Assembly: GCA_902595195.1 (NCBI GenBank)
Contig: CACJPC010000004.1
Location: 1 to 60,581, forward strand
Source of the DNA: an uncultured Candidatus Actinomarina sp.
GTDB lineage: Bacteria; Actinomycetota; Acidimicrobiia; Actinomarinales; Actinomarinaceae
Direction of reading: 5' to 3'
DNA length: 60,581 nucleotides
A model generated the notes under the pieces. That model saw only the letters and a program-made list of their open reading frames with translations. It was not told where the DNA came from and did no database searches. Below, in pieces: positions 1 to 7,323 of this stretch; the first letter of the stretch is position 1, and each line of letters begins with the position of its first letter. The position numbers and the translations under genes were made by a program.

Positions 1-1
1 A

Positions 2-232
2 ATGAAATATGTTGTAAACACGGTGTGGAATCATCCAAATGATATAGATTGGGATCGCATGAAAGAAGGATTAGAAAAATTAAGAGATGATGAGGGTGCT
101 GCAGAAGAAGTTACATGGTTCGAGATAGATGCCACTACACATGGTTCTGTTGCAGTTTATAGTTCACAAGAAAAATACGAACAATACAAATCAAAATTAG
201 AAGAATATAGAAAAGATCAACTGGACTTCTGA
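2..232 (+). CDS. Small hypothetical protein (76 aa)
   Basis: I do not recognise a family. The product is a short, acidic, soluble-looking protein with no signal peptide or membrane segment. It reads as strand (VVNTVWN), helix (DWDRMKEGLEKLR), strand-turn-strand (VTWFEIDATTHGSVAVYSS) and a C-terminal charged helix, which would suit a small alpha/beta fold. The ATG is the second base of the window, so a longer 5' end cannot be excluded. It ends in TGA directly followed by TAA, and the next small membrane-protein frame begins in that overlap. Function unknown; the frame looks coding because it uses AT-rich codons like its neighbours and has no competing frame. Confidence 0.6.
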   Translation: MKYVVNTVWNHPNDIDWDRMKEGLEKLRDDEGAAEEVTWFEIDATTHGSVAVYSSQEKYEQYKSKLEEYRKDQLDF

Positions 233-649
233 TAAGAAGATTTCTAGCTGGTTACATTTTTTTAAGTATAGTTGTACAATTTATTGGCGAAATTTCAAAA
301 GGAGAATTCTCTGGCAGATCTTTGGATGATCTTTTTTTTGGTTTATTGATTGTTTTTTTTCTAGCATTCTATTCCCGTAAAAAAAAAGGTAAATCAAGAA
401 CCAGGAGAAGAACTTAAGAAGCCAACAATAAATACAAATTATGAAGAAACAGAAGATATTGATATATTAGATCAAGAAGACACTCAAAGTTACGATGACG
501 ATATTGAAATTGAGAATTTAGAAACTCAAATAGATGAGGTTGAGATAAAATATGAAGATGTTAATCCGCCTTCTGGATATAACCCGGTTAAAGATAATGA
601 AGGAATATTTTCAAAATTATTTAGAGGTAGAAATAACCGATACGGTTAA
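229..649 (+). CDS. Small membrane protein with acidic tail, frame interrupted at a run of nine A
   Basis: Missing from the ORF track because it is broken. Frame 1, from about 229, encodes two hydrophobic segments (FLAGYIFLSIVVQF and LDDLFFGLLIVFFLAFYS) followed by a basic stretch at the A9 run (379-387), then stops at 417. One A fewer gives a continuous frame reading KKKVNQEPGEELKK and an acidic tail to the TAA at 647-649, ending FRGRNNRYG. The two halves together look like one membrane-anchored protein of roughly 140 residues. There is no ATG, GTG or TTG between the upstream in-frame stop and the first hydrophobic segment; a CTG at 229 overlaps the previous stop. The break may be a sequencing or assembly error in the homopolymer, a real frameshift, or transcriptional slippage. 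Confidence 0.5.
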
Positions 650-664
650 TTAAGGAAAATAAGT

Positions 665-2014
665 TTGAACTTTTTTGATATTGCAATACTGCTTTTTACT
701 TTGGAATTAATTTTTAATAAATATATTTCAGAAAAAGTATTTTTGTATTCTCTATATCTTGCAGTAGTAACGGCTATTGCACAAATATTTACAGTTGGTT
801 ACAAGTGGCAATACATGCCTATTTATTTTCTTATATGTCTATATGCTGTTAAATACACTTTTAAGTTTTCACTCTCTACAACATTTCTGAAATACACAAG
901 TAGTCTGATTATTGGTATTACTTACATAACGTCATTTTTAATTATTTACTATCTACCAATTCCTGAATTTAATATTGAAGATAAAAAGTATTCAGTGGGT
1001 TATGAGCAGATTCATATAATTTCAAACCAACGTACTCAACCAAAGGCGTTTGTTGAAATTAGTAACTTAAATATAAATAGTAATCGAGAACTATTAGTAG
1101 ATATTTACTACCCAAGTAATGATCCCACAGAACCAATCCAATTATTTAGGAATGCTTCGACAAACTGGGGAGAAACTGTAATACATTATTTAAATAGAAC
1201 TTGGAATATCAATTTGCCAACTTTTCTATTTAGTCATTTAAATTTATCATTTCTAGATGTCAGTATGGGCTTGGAACCTATTAATAAAAACATTCCTGTG
1301 GTCATATATACACACGGTTGGGCAGGTGAAAAAATATTTGCAACAGACCAGCTGATAAACATTGCATCACAGGGTTATTTAGTGGTAGCTCTAGACCACA
1401 CAGGTTTAGCTATGTTTACTGAGCTTCCTAGTGGAACTATCTACAACACCGGTTCAACGGAGGCCTCTACAAAAGTTTTTGATGTTATGAAAGAAATGTC
1501 AATAGACATACAAGATACTGTAAACCATTTAGACAACTTAAATTATCAAATTAATTTAGATGATGTTTCTATTATTGGACATTCAACTGGTGGTGGTTCA
1601 GCATATTTATACTGTCAAACTAATAAATGTTCAACGATTATTCTTCAAGATCCATTCTTTGTGCCAGTAATTGAAGAGCTTGGAAATATTGAACTTAATA
1701 CAAAAAGTTATTTTATTTATAGTCAAGATTGGTATGAAGGCTATGAAGATCAAGAATCAATTAGTGAAATTGAAGTTTATAGAAAATATACAATAAATAA
1801 AGACTACGCAGAAGGATTCTATCTTACTAACTCAGCACACTATGATTTCGTTGCTTTTGGAGCTATTAGTCAATTGACGAGCTACACATTTTTGAAGGGA
1901 ACAATAAATTATGAGGATTCTCTAAAAACCAATAATTATTTTAATTTAACTGCATTAAGAAATAGTGAAATGATTGAAACAGAGTTTCTGAAACTAATAA
2001 AAGACTCAAACTAA
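665..2014 (+). CDS. Membrane-anchored alpha/beta hydrolase, PAF-acetylhydrolase-like
   Basis: 449 aa. The first ~100 residues are hydrophobic with about four membrane helices. The rest is an alpha/beta hydrolase: oxyanion-region motif YTHGWAG, nucleophile elbow GHSTGGG near residue 306, a likely acid residue in LQDPFF and a catalytic histidine in NSAHYDF near residue 391. The spacing and the histidine context resemble the platelet-activating-factor acetylhydrolase/lipase branch, so an esterase or phospholipid deacylase role is likely but the substrate is not. The TTG start is supported by an AAGGA element 8-9 nt upstream; no ATG lies nearby. It converges on the racemase gene, with one base between the stop codons. 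Confidence 0.75.
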   Translation: MNFFDIAILLFTLELIFNKYISEKVFLYSLYLAVVTAIAQIFTVGYKWQYMPIYFLICLYAVKYTFKFSLSTTFLKYTSSLIIGITYITSFLIIYYLPIPEFNIEDKKYSVGYEQIHIISNQRTQPKAFVEISNLNINSNRELLVDIYYPSNDPTEPIQLFRNASTNWGETVIHYLNRTWNINLPTFLFSHLNLSFLDVSMGLEPINKNIPVVIYTHGWAGEKIFATDQLINIASQGYLVVALDHTGLAMFTELPSGTIYNTGSTEASTKVFDVMKEMSIDIQDTVNHLDNLNYQINLDDVSIIGHSTGGGSAYLYCQTNKCSTIILQDPFFVPVIEELGNIELNTKSYFIYSQDWYEGYEDQESISEIEVYRKYTINKDYAEGFYLTNSAHYDFVAFGAISQLTSYTFLKGTINYEDSLKTNNYFNLTALRNSEMIETEFLKLIKDSN

Positions 2015-2015
2015 T

Positions 2016-2702
2016 TTAAAGAGCTTGATTTAATATCTCTTTACAGTGAAGTTCGACAGTATCAAAAACAGGCAATTCAACGTTCTCATTATTTAATAAC
2101 ATCCCAACCTCTGTGCAACCAAGTATCACTGAATCAGCCCCAATGTTTCTAACTTCTTGTGTAATCTGTAAAAATTTTTCTGTACTCTCCTCTGTTTTAA
2201 TATTTAGACACAGTTCATCATAAATTACTGAATGCAAAATATCTCTTGAAGCTTGTGGAGGAATAATTGGCTCAAGGCCATATTTTGAAAGTTTTAAAAT
2301 ATAAAAATCTTCTTCCATGGTAAATTTTGTTGCAAGAAGCGCAGGTTTTTTATATCTCTGATCAGAGATTATTTTTGCAGTTGCTTCAGCAATGTGTACA
2401 AATGGAATAGATACATTTTCCATCATTTGATCTGCTACTTTGTGCATTGTATTTGTACACAAAGCTAATATCTCTGCTCCGGCTTTTTGCAATTTTATTG
2501 CTTCTTTATTTAATGTCGAACCGAGATTCTCCCAATCATTTTGATGTTGTAATTTTTCTATATCTGAAAAATTTAATGAATTTAATATAATCTTTGGTGT
2601 TGTGAGATCTCCAAAATGCGTATTAGTCAGACTATTAAGCAATTCGTAATAAGTGACAGTAGATGTATATGACATACCACCTATAAGGCCTATTGTTTTC
2701 AT
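2016..2702 (-). CDS. Aspartate/glutamate racemase family protein
   Basis: 228 aa, full length for the cofactor-independent Asp/Glu racemase family. It opens with GLIGGMSYTST, the nucleotide-like loop of aspartate racemases. The two catalytic cysteines lie in LCTNTMH (Cys82) and LGCTEVGML near the C-terminus. The enzyme interconverts L- and D-amino acids in the cytoplasm, most often aspartate; substrate specificity cannot be read from sequence. It is transcribed divergently from the alkyltransferase gene with about 25 nt between starts, and AT-rich promoter elements (TATAAT) lie between them. Confidence 0.85.
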   Translation of the reverse strand: MKTIGLIGGMSYTSTVTYYELLNSLTNTHFGDLTTPKIILNSLNFSDIEKLQHQNDWENLGSTLNKEAIKLQKAGAEILALCTNTMHKVADQMMENVSIPFVHIAEATAKIISDQRYKKPALLATKFTMEEDFYILKLSKYGLEPIIPPQASRDILHSVIYDELCLNIKTEESTEKFLQITQEVRNIGADSVILGCTEVGMLLNNENVELPVFDTVELHCKEILNQAL

Positions 2703-2715
2703 TATTTTTTAATTA

Positions 2716-2721
2716 TATAAT
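2716..2721 (+). promoter_or_regulatory. -10 box for a leaderless start of the alkyltransferase gene
   Basis: TATAAT lies exactly 6 nt before the GTG at 2728, the spacing expected if transcription begins at the start codon. It supports GTG 2728 as the start over upstream alternatives. Confidence 0.5.
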
Positions 2722-2727
2722 TATGTT

Positions 2728-3009
2728 GTGGAAAATTTACGTTTAGAAGGTACTGATTTTCAAATTTTGGTTTGGAAAGAGATTTCAAAAATACCATACG
2801 GTGAAACTAGAACTTATAAAGAATTAGCTATAGCTATCGGTAAACCAAACAGTTCAAGAGCAGTGGCCAATGCTTGTGGAAAAAACCCCCATGTGCCACT
2901 GATACCTTGTCATAGAGTTATCAGATCAGATGGTAAGTTAGGTGGTTATAGTGGAAAAGGTGGAATTAAAAAGAAAGCAGAACTTCTGAAGGCAGAGCAG
3001 GAAGGTTAA
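2728..3009 (+). CDS. ogt: Single-domain methylated-DNA-[protein]-cysteine S-methyltransferase (Ogt/AGT family)
   Basis: 93 aa, only the C-terminal DNA-binding/active-site domain of the alkyltransferase family; complete Ogt proteins are about 160-180 aa. The helix-turn-helix region with SSRAVANACGKNP carries the arginine finger, and the acceptor motif PCHRV is intact, followed by GGYSGKGG. Because the cysteine is present, this is not an alkyltransferase-like protein of the PWHRV type. The expected role is direct, suicidal removal of O6-alkyl groups from guanine. The upstream sequence offers no reading frame for the missing N-terminal domain, so the short form appears natural. Confidence 0.85.
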   Translation: MENLRLEGTDFQILVWKEISKIPYGETRTYKELAIAIGKPNSSRAVANACGKNPHVPLIPCHRVIRSDGKLGGYSGKGGIKKKAELLKAEQEG

Positions 3010-3123
3010 CTACTTCCTCTTCCCAGTTCTATTTGTTCTAAAGTCAAGTCTCCCTTTACGTTTTTGCATATGTTTCTTTTTTCTTGCTTGCCTTCTCGCT
3101 TCAGTAACTTCTTTATCAACCAT
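3010..3123 (-). CDS. Possible very small basic protein (37 aa)
   Basis: Below the size limit of the track. The ATG at 3123 opens a frame with the sense MVDKEVTEARRQARKKKHMQ... and stops at 3010, directly against the end of the alkyltransferase gene. It is extremely rich in Lys and Arg, like small ribosome-associated peptides, but I cannot assign it to bS22, bL36 or another named family. No Shine-Dalgarno is visible. It fills an otherwise unexplained gap of about 130 bases between two plus-strand genes. Confidence 0.35.
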   Translation of the reverse strand: MVDKEVTEARRQARKKKHMQKRKGRLDFRTNRTGKRK

Positions 3124-3145
3124 GTAAATATGTTAGTGTTAGTAG

Positions 3146-4048
3146 ATGATTAATAGAACTAACCAACACGTACCAAACATTGGTCTTGGCACTTATAATA
3201 TGTCTCCAGAAGAAGCAGAAAAAATGACATACGAATCAATTATGTATGGATATAGACATATTGATACAGCAGCTGTGTATAGAAATGAAGAAGCTGTTGG
3301 AATTGGATTAAAGAAAGCAATGACAGAACTTAATTTAAATAGAGAAAACATTTTTGTTACAACAAAACTATGGCCAGGTGGACTAATGAAAGTTGATAGA
3401 GTTAAAAATTTTGAGGGTGTAATTAAATCATTTGAAAAAAGTTTGTTCAAACTAGGACTTGACTACATTGATTTGTATTTAATTCACTCACCCCATGCAA
3501 GGAAAAAAAGGATTGAACAGTGGCAGGCATTAATTGATATTAAAGAAAGAGGAAAAGTGAAACATATCGGAGTTTCTAATTGGGGTATTAATCACTTAGA
3601 TGAGTTAATCCAAAATAACCTTCCATTACCTGATGCAAATCAAATAGAGCTTCATCCATGGTCACAAAAACCAGAACTTGTTAATTATTTAAGAGAAAAA
3701 CATATTGATATAATTGCTTACAGCAGCTTGGTGCCATTATCAACTTGGAGACACAAAGATGGTGAAAACAGTAAAAAAACAACTGAATTACAATCGATTA
3801 GTGAGAGTCAAGATTCACCATTTAAGCAGTTATCAATTAAATACAATGTAACCGAAGCTCAATTTTTACTTAAATGGGCATTAGAACTTGGGTACTCCAT
3901 ACTCCCAAAAAGTATTGAATTAAATAGGATGGAAGAGAATTACAATTTAGATTTTTCTATATCTGAAATTGATATGGATTACATTGAAACTCTTGATCGT
4001 GGTGGAAGTATAACTTGGGAATATGGAGATCCCTTAGAAGTTATATAG
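3146..4048 (+). CDS. Aldo/keto reductase
   Basis: 300 aa, typical AKR length. The catalytic tetrad is visible: Asp and Tyr in DTAAVYRNE, Lys in TTKLW and His in YLIHSP. HIGVSNW and the C-terminal ILPKSIELNRMEEN region match the (beta/alpha)8 barrel and NADPH-binding segment. It belongs to the 2,5-diketo-D-gluconate reductase/AKR5-like branch and reduces carbonyl groups with NADPH in the cytoplasm; the physiological substrate is unknown. The start is the first in-frame ATG, with a TAGTGT element 6 nt upstream that may be a leaderless promoter. Confidence 0.88.
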   Translation: MINRTNQHVPNIGLGTYNMSPEEAEKMTYESIMYGYRHIDTAAVYRNEEAVGIGLKKAMTELNLNRENIFVTTKLWPGGLMKVDRVKNFEGVIKSFEKSLFKLGLDYIDLYLIHSPHARKKRIEQWQALIDIKERGKVKHIGVSNWGINHLDELIQNNLPLPDANQIELHPWSQKPELVNYLREKHIDIIAYSSLVPLSTWRHKDGENSKKTTELQSISESQDSPFKQLSIKYNVTEAQFLLKWALELGYSILPKSIELNRMEENYNLDFSISEIDMDYIETLDRGGSITWEYGDPLEVI

Positions 4049-4057
4049 AAGATATAT

Positions 4058-4258
4058 ATGTTCTACATATTATTAACTGCAGCTTTTATTATTATTTTTT
4101 TTACAAATCTCATTAACAATATAAATAAAAAAGAAAATAATAATTGGTTGGATGATCTGCTAGTAAACAACTACAAAATATTTATCGGATTATTGTTTTT
4201 AATTTTCACTTTTATATTTTGGAGAAATAGTTGTTTCTTTATCTCATACAATTGTTGA
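4058..4258 (+). CDS. Small two-helix membrane protein (66 aa)
   Basis: Unrecognised. Two hydrophobic helices (ILLTAAFIIIFFTNLI and IFIGLLFLIFTFIFW) are separated by a polar Asn/Lys-rich loop. It starts 9 nt after the aldo/keto reductase stop and is probably cotranscribed with it. It ends in tandem TGA codons. A hydrophobic AT-rich frame can arise by chance, so the call rests on position and clean helix-loop-helix layout. Confidence 0.5.
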   Translation: MFYILLTAAFIIIFFTNLINNINKKENNNWLDDLLVNNYKIFIGLLFLIFTFIFWRNSCFFISYNC

Positions 4259-4299
4259 TGAGAAGAACAACAAATTAATTCCTTAATAAAGCCAATAAT

Positions 4300-4542
4300 T
4301 TATAAAATCTTGAAATACTTAAGTGCACGTATTACCGAATAAACTGTAAAGAAGAAGACAACTATTGAGATTAAACCTTCAGAAATACTCAAATCTCTAG
4401 GAATATACAAAATTAAACTTATAAAAGCACAAACAGTCCAAAAAATAATATTTATCAACTGTGCTTTTTTTTCTTTACCATCTTGTGCGGCTTTAAATTT
4501 TTTAAATGATCTTGAAAAAAGTTCAGCTAATAGTTCAAACAT
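4300..4542 (-). CDS. Small two-helix membrane protein (80 aa)
   Basis: Unrecognised. A basic amphipathic N-terminus (LFSRSFKKFKAAQDGKEKKAQ) precedes two membrane helices (IINIIFWTVCAFISLILYI and LISIVVFFFTVYSVIRAL), giving an N-in hairpin topology. It is transcribed away from the PanB-like gene; the 62 nt between them carry that gene's -10 box. Nothing in the sequence tells its role. Confidence 0.55.
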   Translation of the reverse strand: MFELLAELFSRSFKKFKAAQDGKEKKAQLINIIFWTVCAFISLILYIPRDLSISEGLISIVVFFFTVYSVIRALKYFKIL

Positions 4543-4592
4543 TAGTATGTACTATATCAAACCCTTTCTTGTTTTTCTATCAACCGGTCTAA

Positions 4593-4598
4593 TATAAT
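4593..4598 (+). promoter_or_regulatory. -10 box for a leaderless start of the PanB-like gene
   Basis: TATAAT sits 6 nt before the ATG at 4605. No Shine-Dalgarno is present in the interval, in line with a leaderless transcript. Confidence 0.5.
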
Positions 4599-4604
4599 CA
4601 TTCT

Positions 4605-5435
4605 ATGAAAAGAATATACACTTTTGGTCACGAGCAGGTGGAGAGAAACATAACAGTAGGTGACATTATTGAAAATAAACAAAAAGGTATAAAAATGACC
4701 CAAGTGACTGCAGCTAATCAAGAAGAAGCTGAAATTATTTCACAGCAAAATATTGATATGATCATAACGGGAAGTGACTGGTACGAAGATGTTAGAAAAG
4801 GTGCACCTAAATCTTTTATTACAGCAGCATTGTTCGCTGGAAGATTTATTACTAATGAAGAAATACTGAGAGGTGCGTTTGAAGTAATGATGGCAGGAGC
4901 TGACTCAGTATTAACACCAAGGAGTTTTGATGTTGTTGAAATGTTAGCTAAGGAAGGCATGCAAGTACAAGGTCATGTTGGAATGGTTCCATCAATGGCA
5001 ACTAAGTATGGTGGAATAAGAACTGTAGGAAAAACTGCTGATGAAGCAATAACAATACTCAAAGATATGAAAAGACTTGAAGATGCAGGTGCTTTCGGTG
5101 CTGAGGTTGAGTGCGTAGCTGAAGATGCATTAATAGAAATTAAAAAACATACATCATTAGTAATAAATTCCCTTGGCTCAGGTTCTGGTGGAGATGTTAT
5201 GTTCTTATTTTTTGAAGACATTTGTGGTGAAACTTCTGGTATAAAAATGCCAAGACATGCAAAGTCATGGGGAAATGGTAACAAAATAAAAATAGAGTTA
5301 AACAATGAAAGATCTAATGCGATAAAAGGATTTAAAGACGATGTGGAGTCAGGAGAATATCCAAACAGTGACCATACTGTAGATATGTTACCTGGAGAAA
5401 AAGAAGCTTTGTTAGAAAAGCTAGATAATTTTTAA
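4605..5435 (+). CDS. PanB-like (ketopantoate hydroxymethyltransferase family) protein lacking catalytic residues
   Basis: 276 aa, PanB length and order of motifs: VTAANQEEAEII (cf. TAYDYxxA), QGHVGMVPSMATKYGG (cf. GHLGLTPQ), GAEVECVAEDA (cf. LECVP) and GIKMPRHAKSW (cf. KFAKNF), so a PEP-mutase/PanB-superfamily barrel. However, the Mg-binding VGDSLG is replaced by ITGSDWY, the second metal aspartate (LLADLPF) by ITAALFA, and the substrate lysine and glutamate (KIEGG) by LTPRS. Only the glutamate of VEC remains. A pantothenate role is therefore doubtful; a related lyase or a binding function is possible. No panC or panD is adjacent. Confidence 0.65.
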   Translation: MKRIYTFGHEQVERNITVGDIIENKQKGIKMTQVTAANQEEAEIISQQNIDMIITGSDWYEDVRKGAPKSFITAALFAGRFITNEEILRGAFEVMMAGADSVLTPRSFDVVEMLAKEGMQVQGHVGMVPSMATKYGGIRTVGKTADEAITILKDMKRLEDAGAFGAEVECVAEDALIEIKKHTSLVINSLGSGSGGDVMFLFFEDICGETSGIKMPRHAKSWGNGNKIKIELNNERSNAIKGFKDDVESGEYPNSDHTVDMLPGEKEALLEKLDNF

Positions 5436-5582
5436 ATGAAAAACTGGCAAAAAATTGCAATTGCTGTTGGAATACTGGGTATAGGATATAATTTTTTTTT
5501 ACGATTTGATTCGCTACCCTACTATCAATTAATTGCGATAGTTGTTGGATTATTGTTTATTTTTCGTCAATTTAAGAAATAA
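5436..5582 (+). CDS. Very small membrane protein (48 aa)
   Basis: Too short for the track. The ATG begins on the base after the PanB-like stop (TAAATG), so it is probably translated from the same mRNA. Two hydrophobic helices (IAIAVGILGIGYNFFL and LIAIVVGLLFIFRQF) flank a short polar turn. Its last 33 bases overlap the 3' end of the convergent DUF1295 gene. Function unknown. Confidence 0.5.
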   Translation: MKNWQKIAIAVGILGIGYNFFLRFDSLPYYQLIAIVVGLLFIFRQFKK

Positions 5583-6428
5583 TACAGGAGTGTCTTCTTT
5601 GTATTTTTTATATTCTTCTAAATGACCGTATCTCTCATCGGCAATTCGTTCCAGCATATTAACGCCACTCATACGTGTTAACAATATATATACAAATATT
5701 GGTGAGATAAGAGTTATGTACTCAATGCCAGTTAATGTATTTAAAGCTATAACAGCAATACCAGTCCAGAGTGTTATCTCGCCAAAATAATTGGGATGTC
5801 TTGATCTTGCCCACAAGCCTGTATGAATAAAGGATACGCTAGAATTATTTTCTTTTCTAAATATTCGTTTTTGATAATCAGCAATAGATTCAATAGTGAA
5901 TCCAGAGAGCCACAATGCCATACCAACCATTGCTAGAACAGGTAAAGTATCATCTTCAGGTGATAAGATTGCGATAATTGCTGCGCATGCGGTTAGTGCT
6001 ACCCACAGTGCTTGTCCAACCCAATATTGAAGAAACCAAAAAAAATGTGTTTTGGCTTTTTCGAACCTTACGTCTTTCCCGTCTTTTCTGACTCGTCTAA
6101 ATAAATATATCCCAAGTCTTGAAGCCCAAGCAATGACGTAAAAATAGATTATTGAATCAATTATTGTTTTATTTTCGACAGCAAAATATGCAACAGATAC
6201 CGTTGTAACATATGTCAAACTTCCAACTAGGTCATAATATTTTTCTGTTTTTAAAATAAAAGAAGGTATAAAAAAAATTATCTGTATCAATACAGCAATA
6301 ACCAAAATAAATGTAAATGCATTCATCCCTCTTATCTCAATATCAATATTTTGACCTGCAATATTTATTAAGCCTATGCAAATGAGGAAAGCAGTAATTG
6401 TAATAATGTTTTTAATCTGTCTAGTCAT
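5550..6428 (-). CDS. DUF1295 family integral membrane protein (steroid 5-alpha-reductase-like fold)
   Basis: About 292 aa, polytopic with some eight membrane helices. The C-terminal SRHPNYFGEI motif and the following WTGIA and YKKYKEDTP segments are the hallmark of the DUF1295/isoprenylcysteine-methyltransferase-like/5-alpha-reductase group, where this region binds NADPH or SAM. Members are often assigned to lipid or sterol-like reduction, but the substrate here is unknown. The track starts at a TTG (6434); I prefer the ATG at 6428 because TATAAT lies exactly 6 nt before it. Its 3' end overlaps a small plus-strand gene. Confidence 0.8.
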   Translation of the reverse strand: MTRQIKNIITITAFLICIGLINIAGQNIDIEIRGMNAFTFILVIAVLIQIIFFIPSFILKTEKYYDLVGSLTYVTTVSVAYFAVENKTIIDSIIYFYVIAWASRLGIYLFRRVRKDGKDVRFEKAKTHFFWFLQYWVGQALWVALTACAAIIAILSPEDDTLPVLAMVGMALWLSGFTIESIADYQKRIFRKENNSSVSFIHTGLWARSRHPNYFGEITLWTGIAVIALNTLTGIEYITLISPIFVYILLTRMSGVNMLERIADERYGHLEEYKKYKEDTPVLFLKLTKNKQ

Positions 6429-6434
6429 ATCCAA

Positions 6435-6440
6435 ATTATA
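6435..6440 (-). promoter_or_regulatory. -10 box for a leaderless start of the DUF1295 gene
   Basis: TATAAT on the minus strand, 6 nt upstream of the ATG at 6428. The spacing matches several other genes here and argues against the TTG start six bases further upstream. Confidence 0.5.
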
Positions 6441-6501
6441 TACGTATATTTGAGCTTACTTCTTAAACTAGTTACGACTTAACAATATTAATCTATATGT
6501 T

Positions 6502-6999
6502 ATGGAAGATAATTACTATGCATCAAACAATAACCATAAATTGTATATTAACTATTTTGATGCTCTTTATTTATTAAACATCGTATTTAAAGAGAACAAG
6601 AAGTTCGAATTTATAGACGCTTCTCACGTTGAGTCAATTTGGAATTCTATCGAATACAAATATCATAAATTTTGTGTCATAAAAGCATTCGAATATGAAT
6701 TGGGTGGATATGAAGTACAAATAGGTGATGAATACAAAGGTGTTTGCGATAATTTAGTTCCAAAAGAAAGTTCAAATATAACATATAACCCTCTTTCATA
6801 TGGTGGTAATCCCGACTTTAAAAAATCATATTGGAAGAGACGAGACAATGCATTGAACTCTTTTACAGAAGGTGACGAGAATTTAAATGAACATTATTAC
6901 ATTGCAGGGTTTGCTGAGAAATTTGATTATGAAAATAAAAAAATTCTTGGATTAAATACACCTTACGTTAATTTTGTAATTAATAAGAAAAATGAATAA
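6502..6999 (+). CDS. Hypothetical protein (165 aa)
   Basis: No family recognised. It is a soluble, Tyr/Asn-rich protein without signal peptide or transmembrane segment. Features seen are an N-terminal YINYFDALYLLNIVFKE helix, a strand-rich middle (FCVIKAFEYELGGYEVQIGDEY) and a C-terminal FVINKKNE tail. It is divergent from the DUF1295 gene with a 73-nt shared promoter region and is followed immediately by an oppositely oriented tRNA gene. Codon use is like its neighbours, so it is not obviously foreign. Confidence 0.6.
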   Translation: MEDNYYASNNNHKLYINYFDALYLLNIVFKENKKFEFIDASHVESIWNSIEYKYHKFCVIKAFEYELGGYEVQIGDEYKGVCDNLVPKESSNITYNPLSYGGNPDFKKSYWKRRDNALNSFTEGDENLNEHYYIAGFAEKFDYENKKILGLNTPYVNFVINKKNE

Positions 7000-7003
7000 T
7001 TTG

Positions 7004-7077
7004 TGGGAGATACAAGATTTGAACTTGTGACCCCTTGCGTGTCGAGCAAGTGCTCTGCCAGACTGAGCTAATCTCCC
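7004..7077 (-). tRNA. tRNA-Val (anticodon GAC)
   Basis: A full cloverleaf reads on the minus strand: acceptor GGGAGAT/ATCTCCC, D stem GCTC/GAGC, anticodon stem CTTGC/GCAAG, five-base variable loop and T stem ACAAG/CTTGT with loop TTCAAAT. The seven-base anticodon loop is TCGACAC, giving GAC at 34-36, hence valine. CCA is not encoded. Position 33, almost universally T, is C here (T at 32), which is odd. Confidence 0.9.
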
Positions 7078-7119
7078 GTATTTAGAAATATAGCATCATT
7101 TAGAAACTTTATAAATTGA

Positions 7120-7323
7120 TTATTTCTCTACAGTAATAATTCTTTTACCAAATCTCAGAAAAAGTCTTTCAACAATTTCGATCAGCAGGTTAAGAATCCA
7201 AAGGCCCAAATATATAGCTAAGAAAATTTGTATAAACTGCCACAAAATAAACACAATAATTCCGTAAACAAATATCCAGGTGATTGTGAATTTTAGTGAA
7301 TATATAGGTGACTGATTATTCAT
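7120..7323 (-). CDS. Small two-helix membrane protein (67 aa)
   Basis: Unrecognised. Two adjacent hydrophobic helices (ITWIFVYGIIVFILWQFI and IFLAIYLGLWILNLLIEIV) are followed by a basic tail (RLFLRFGKRIITVEK). The ATG overlaps the stop codon of the upstream SRAP gene as TAATG, so translation is probably coupled and the two genes share an mRNA. No functional motif seen. Confidence 0.6.
   Translation of the reverse strand: MNNQSPIYSLKFTITWIFVYGIIVFILWQFIQIFLAIYLGLWILNLLIEIVERLFLRFGKRIITVEK

Noticed and set aside
4718-5305. Minus-strand ORFs opposite the PanB-like gene
   Set aside because: Both are shadows of the plus-strand frame, whose family motifs are recognisable.
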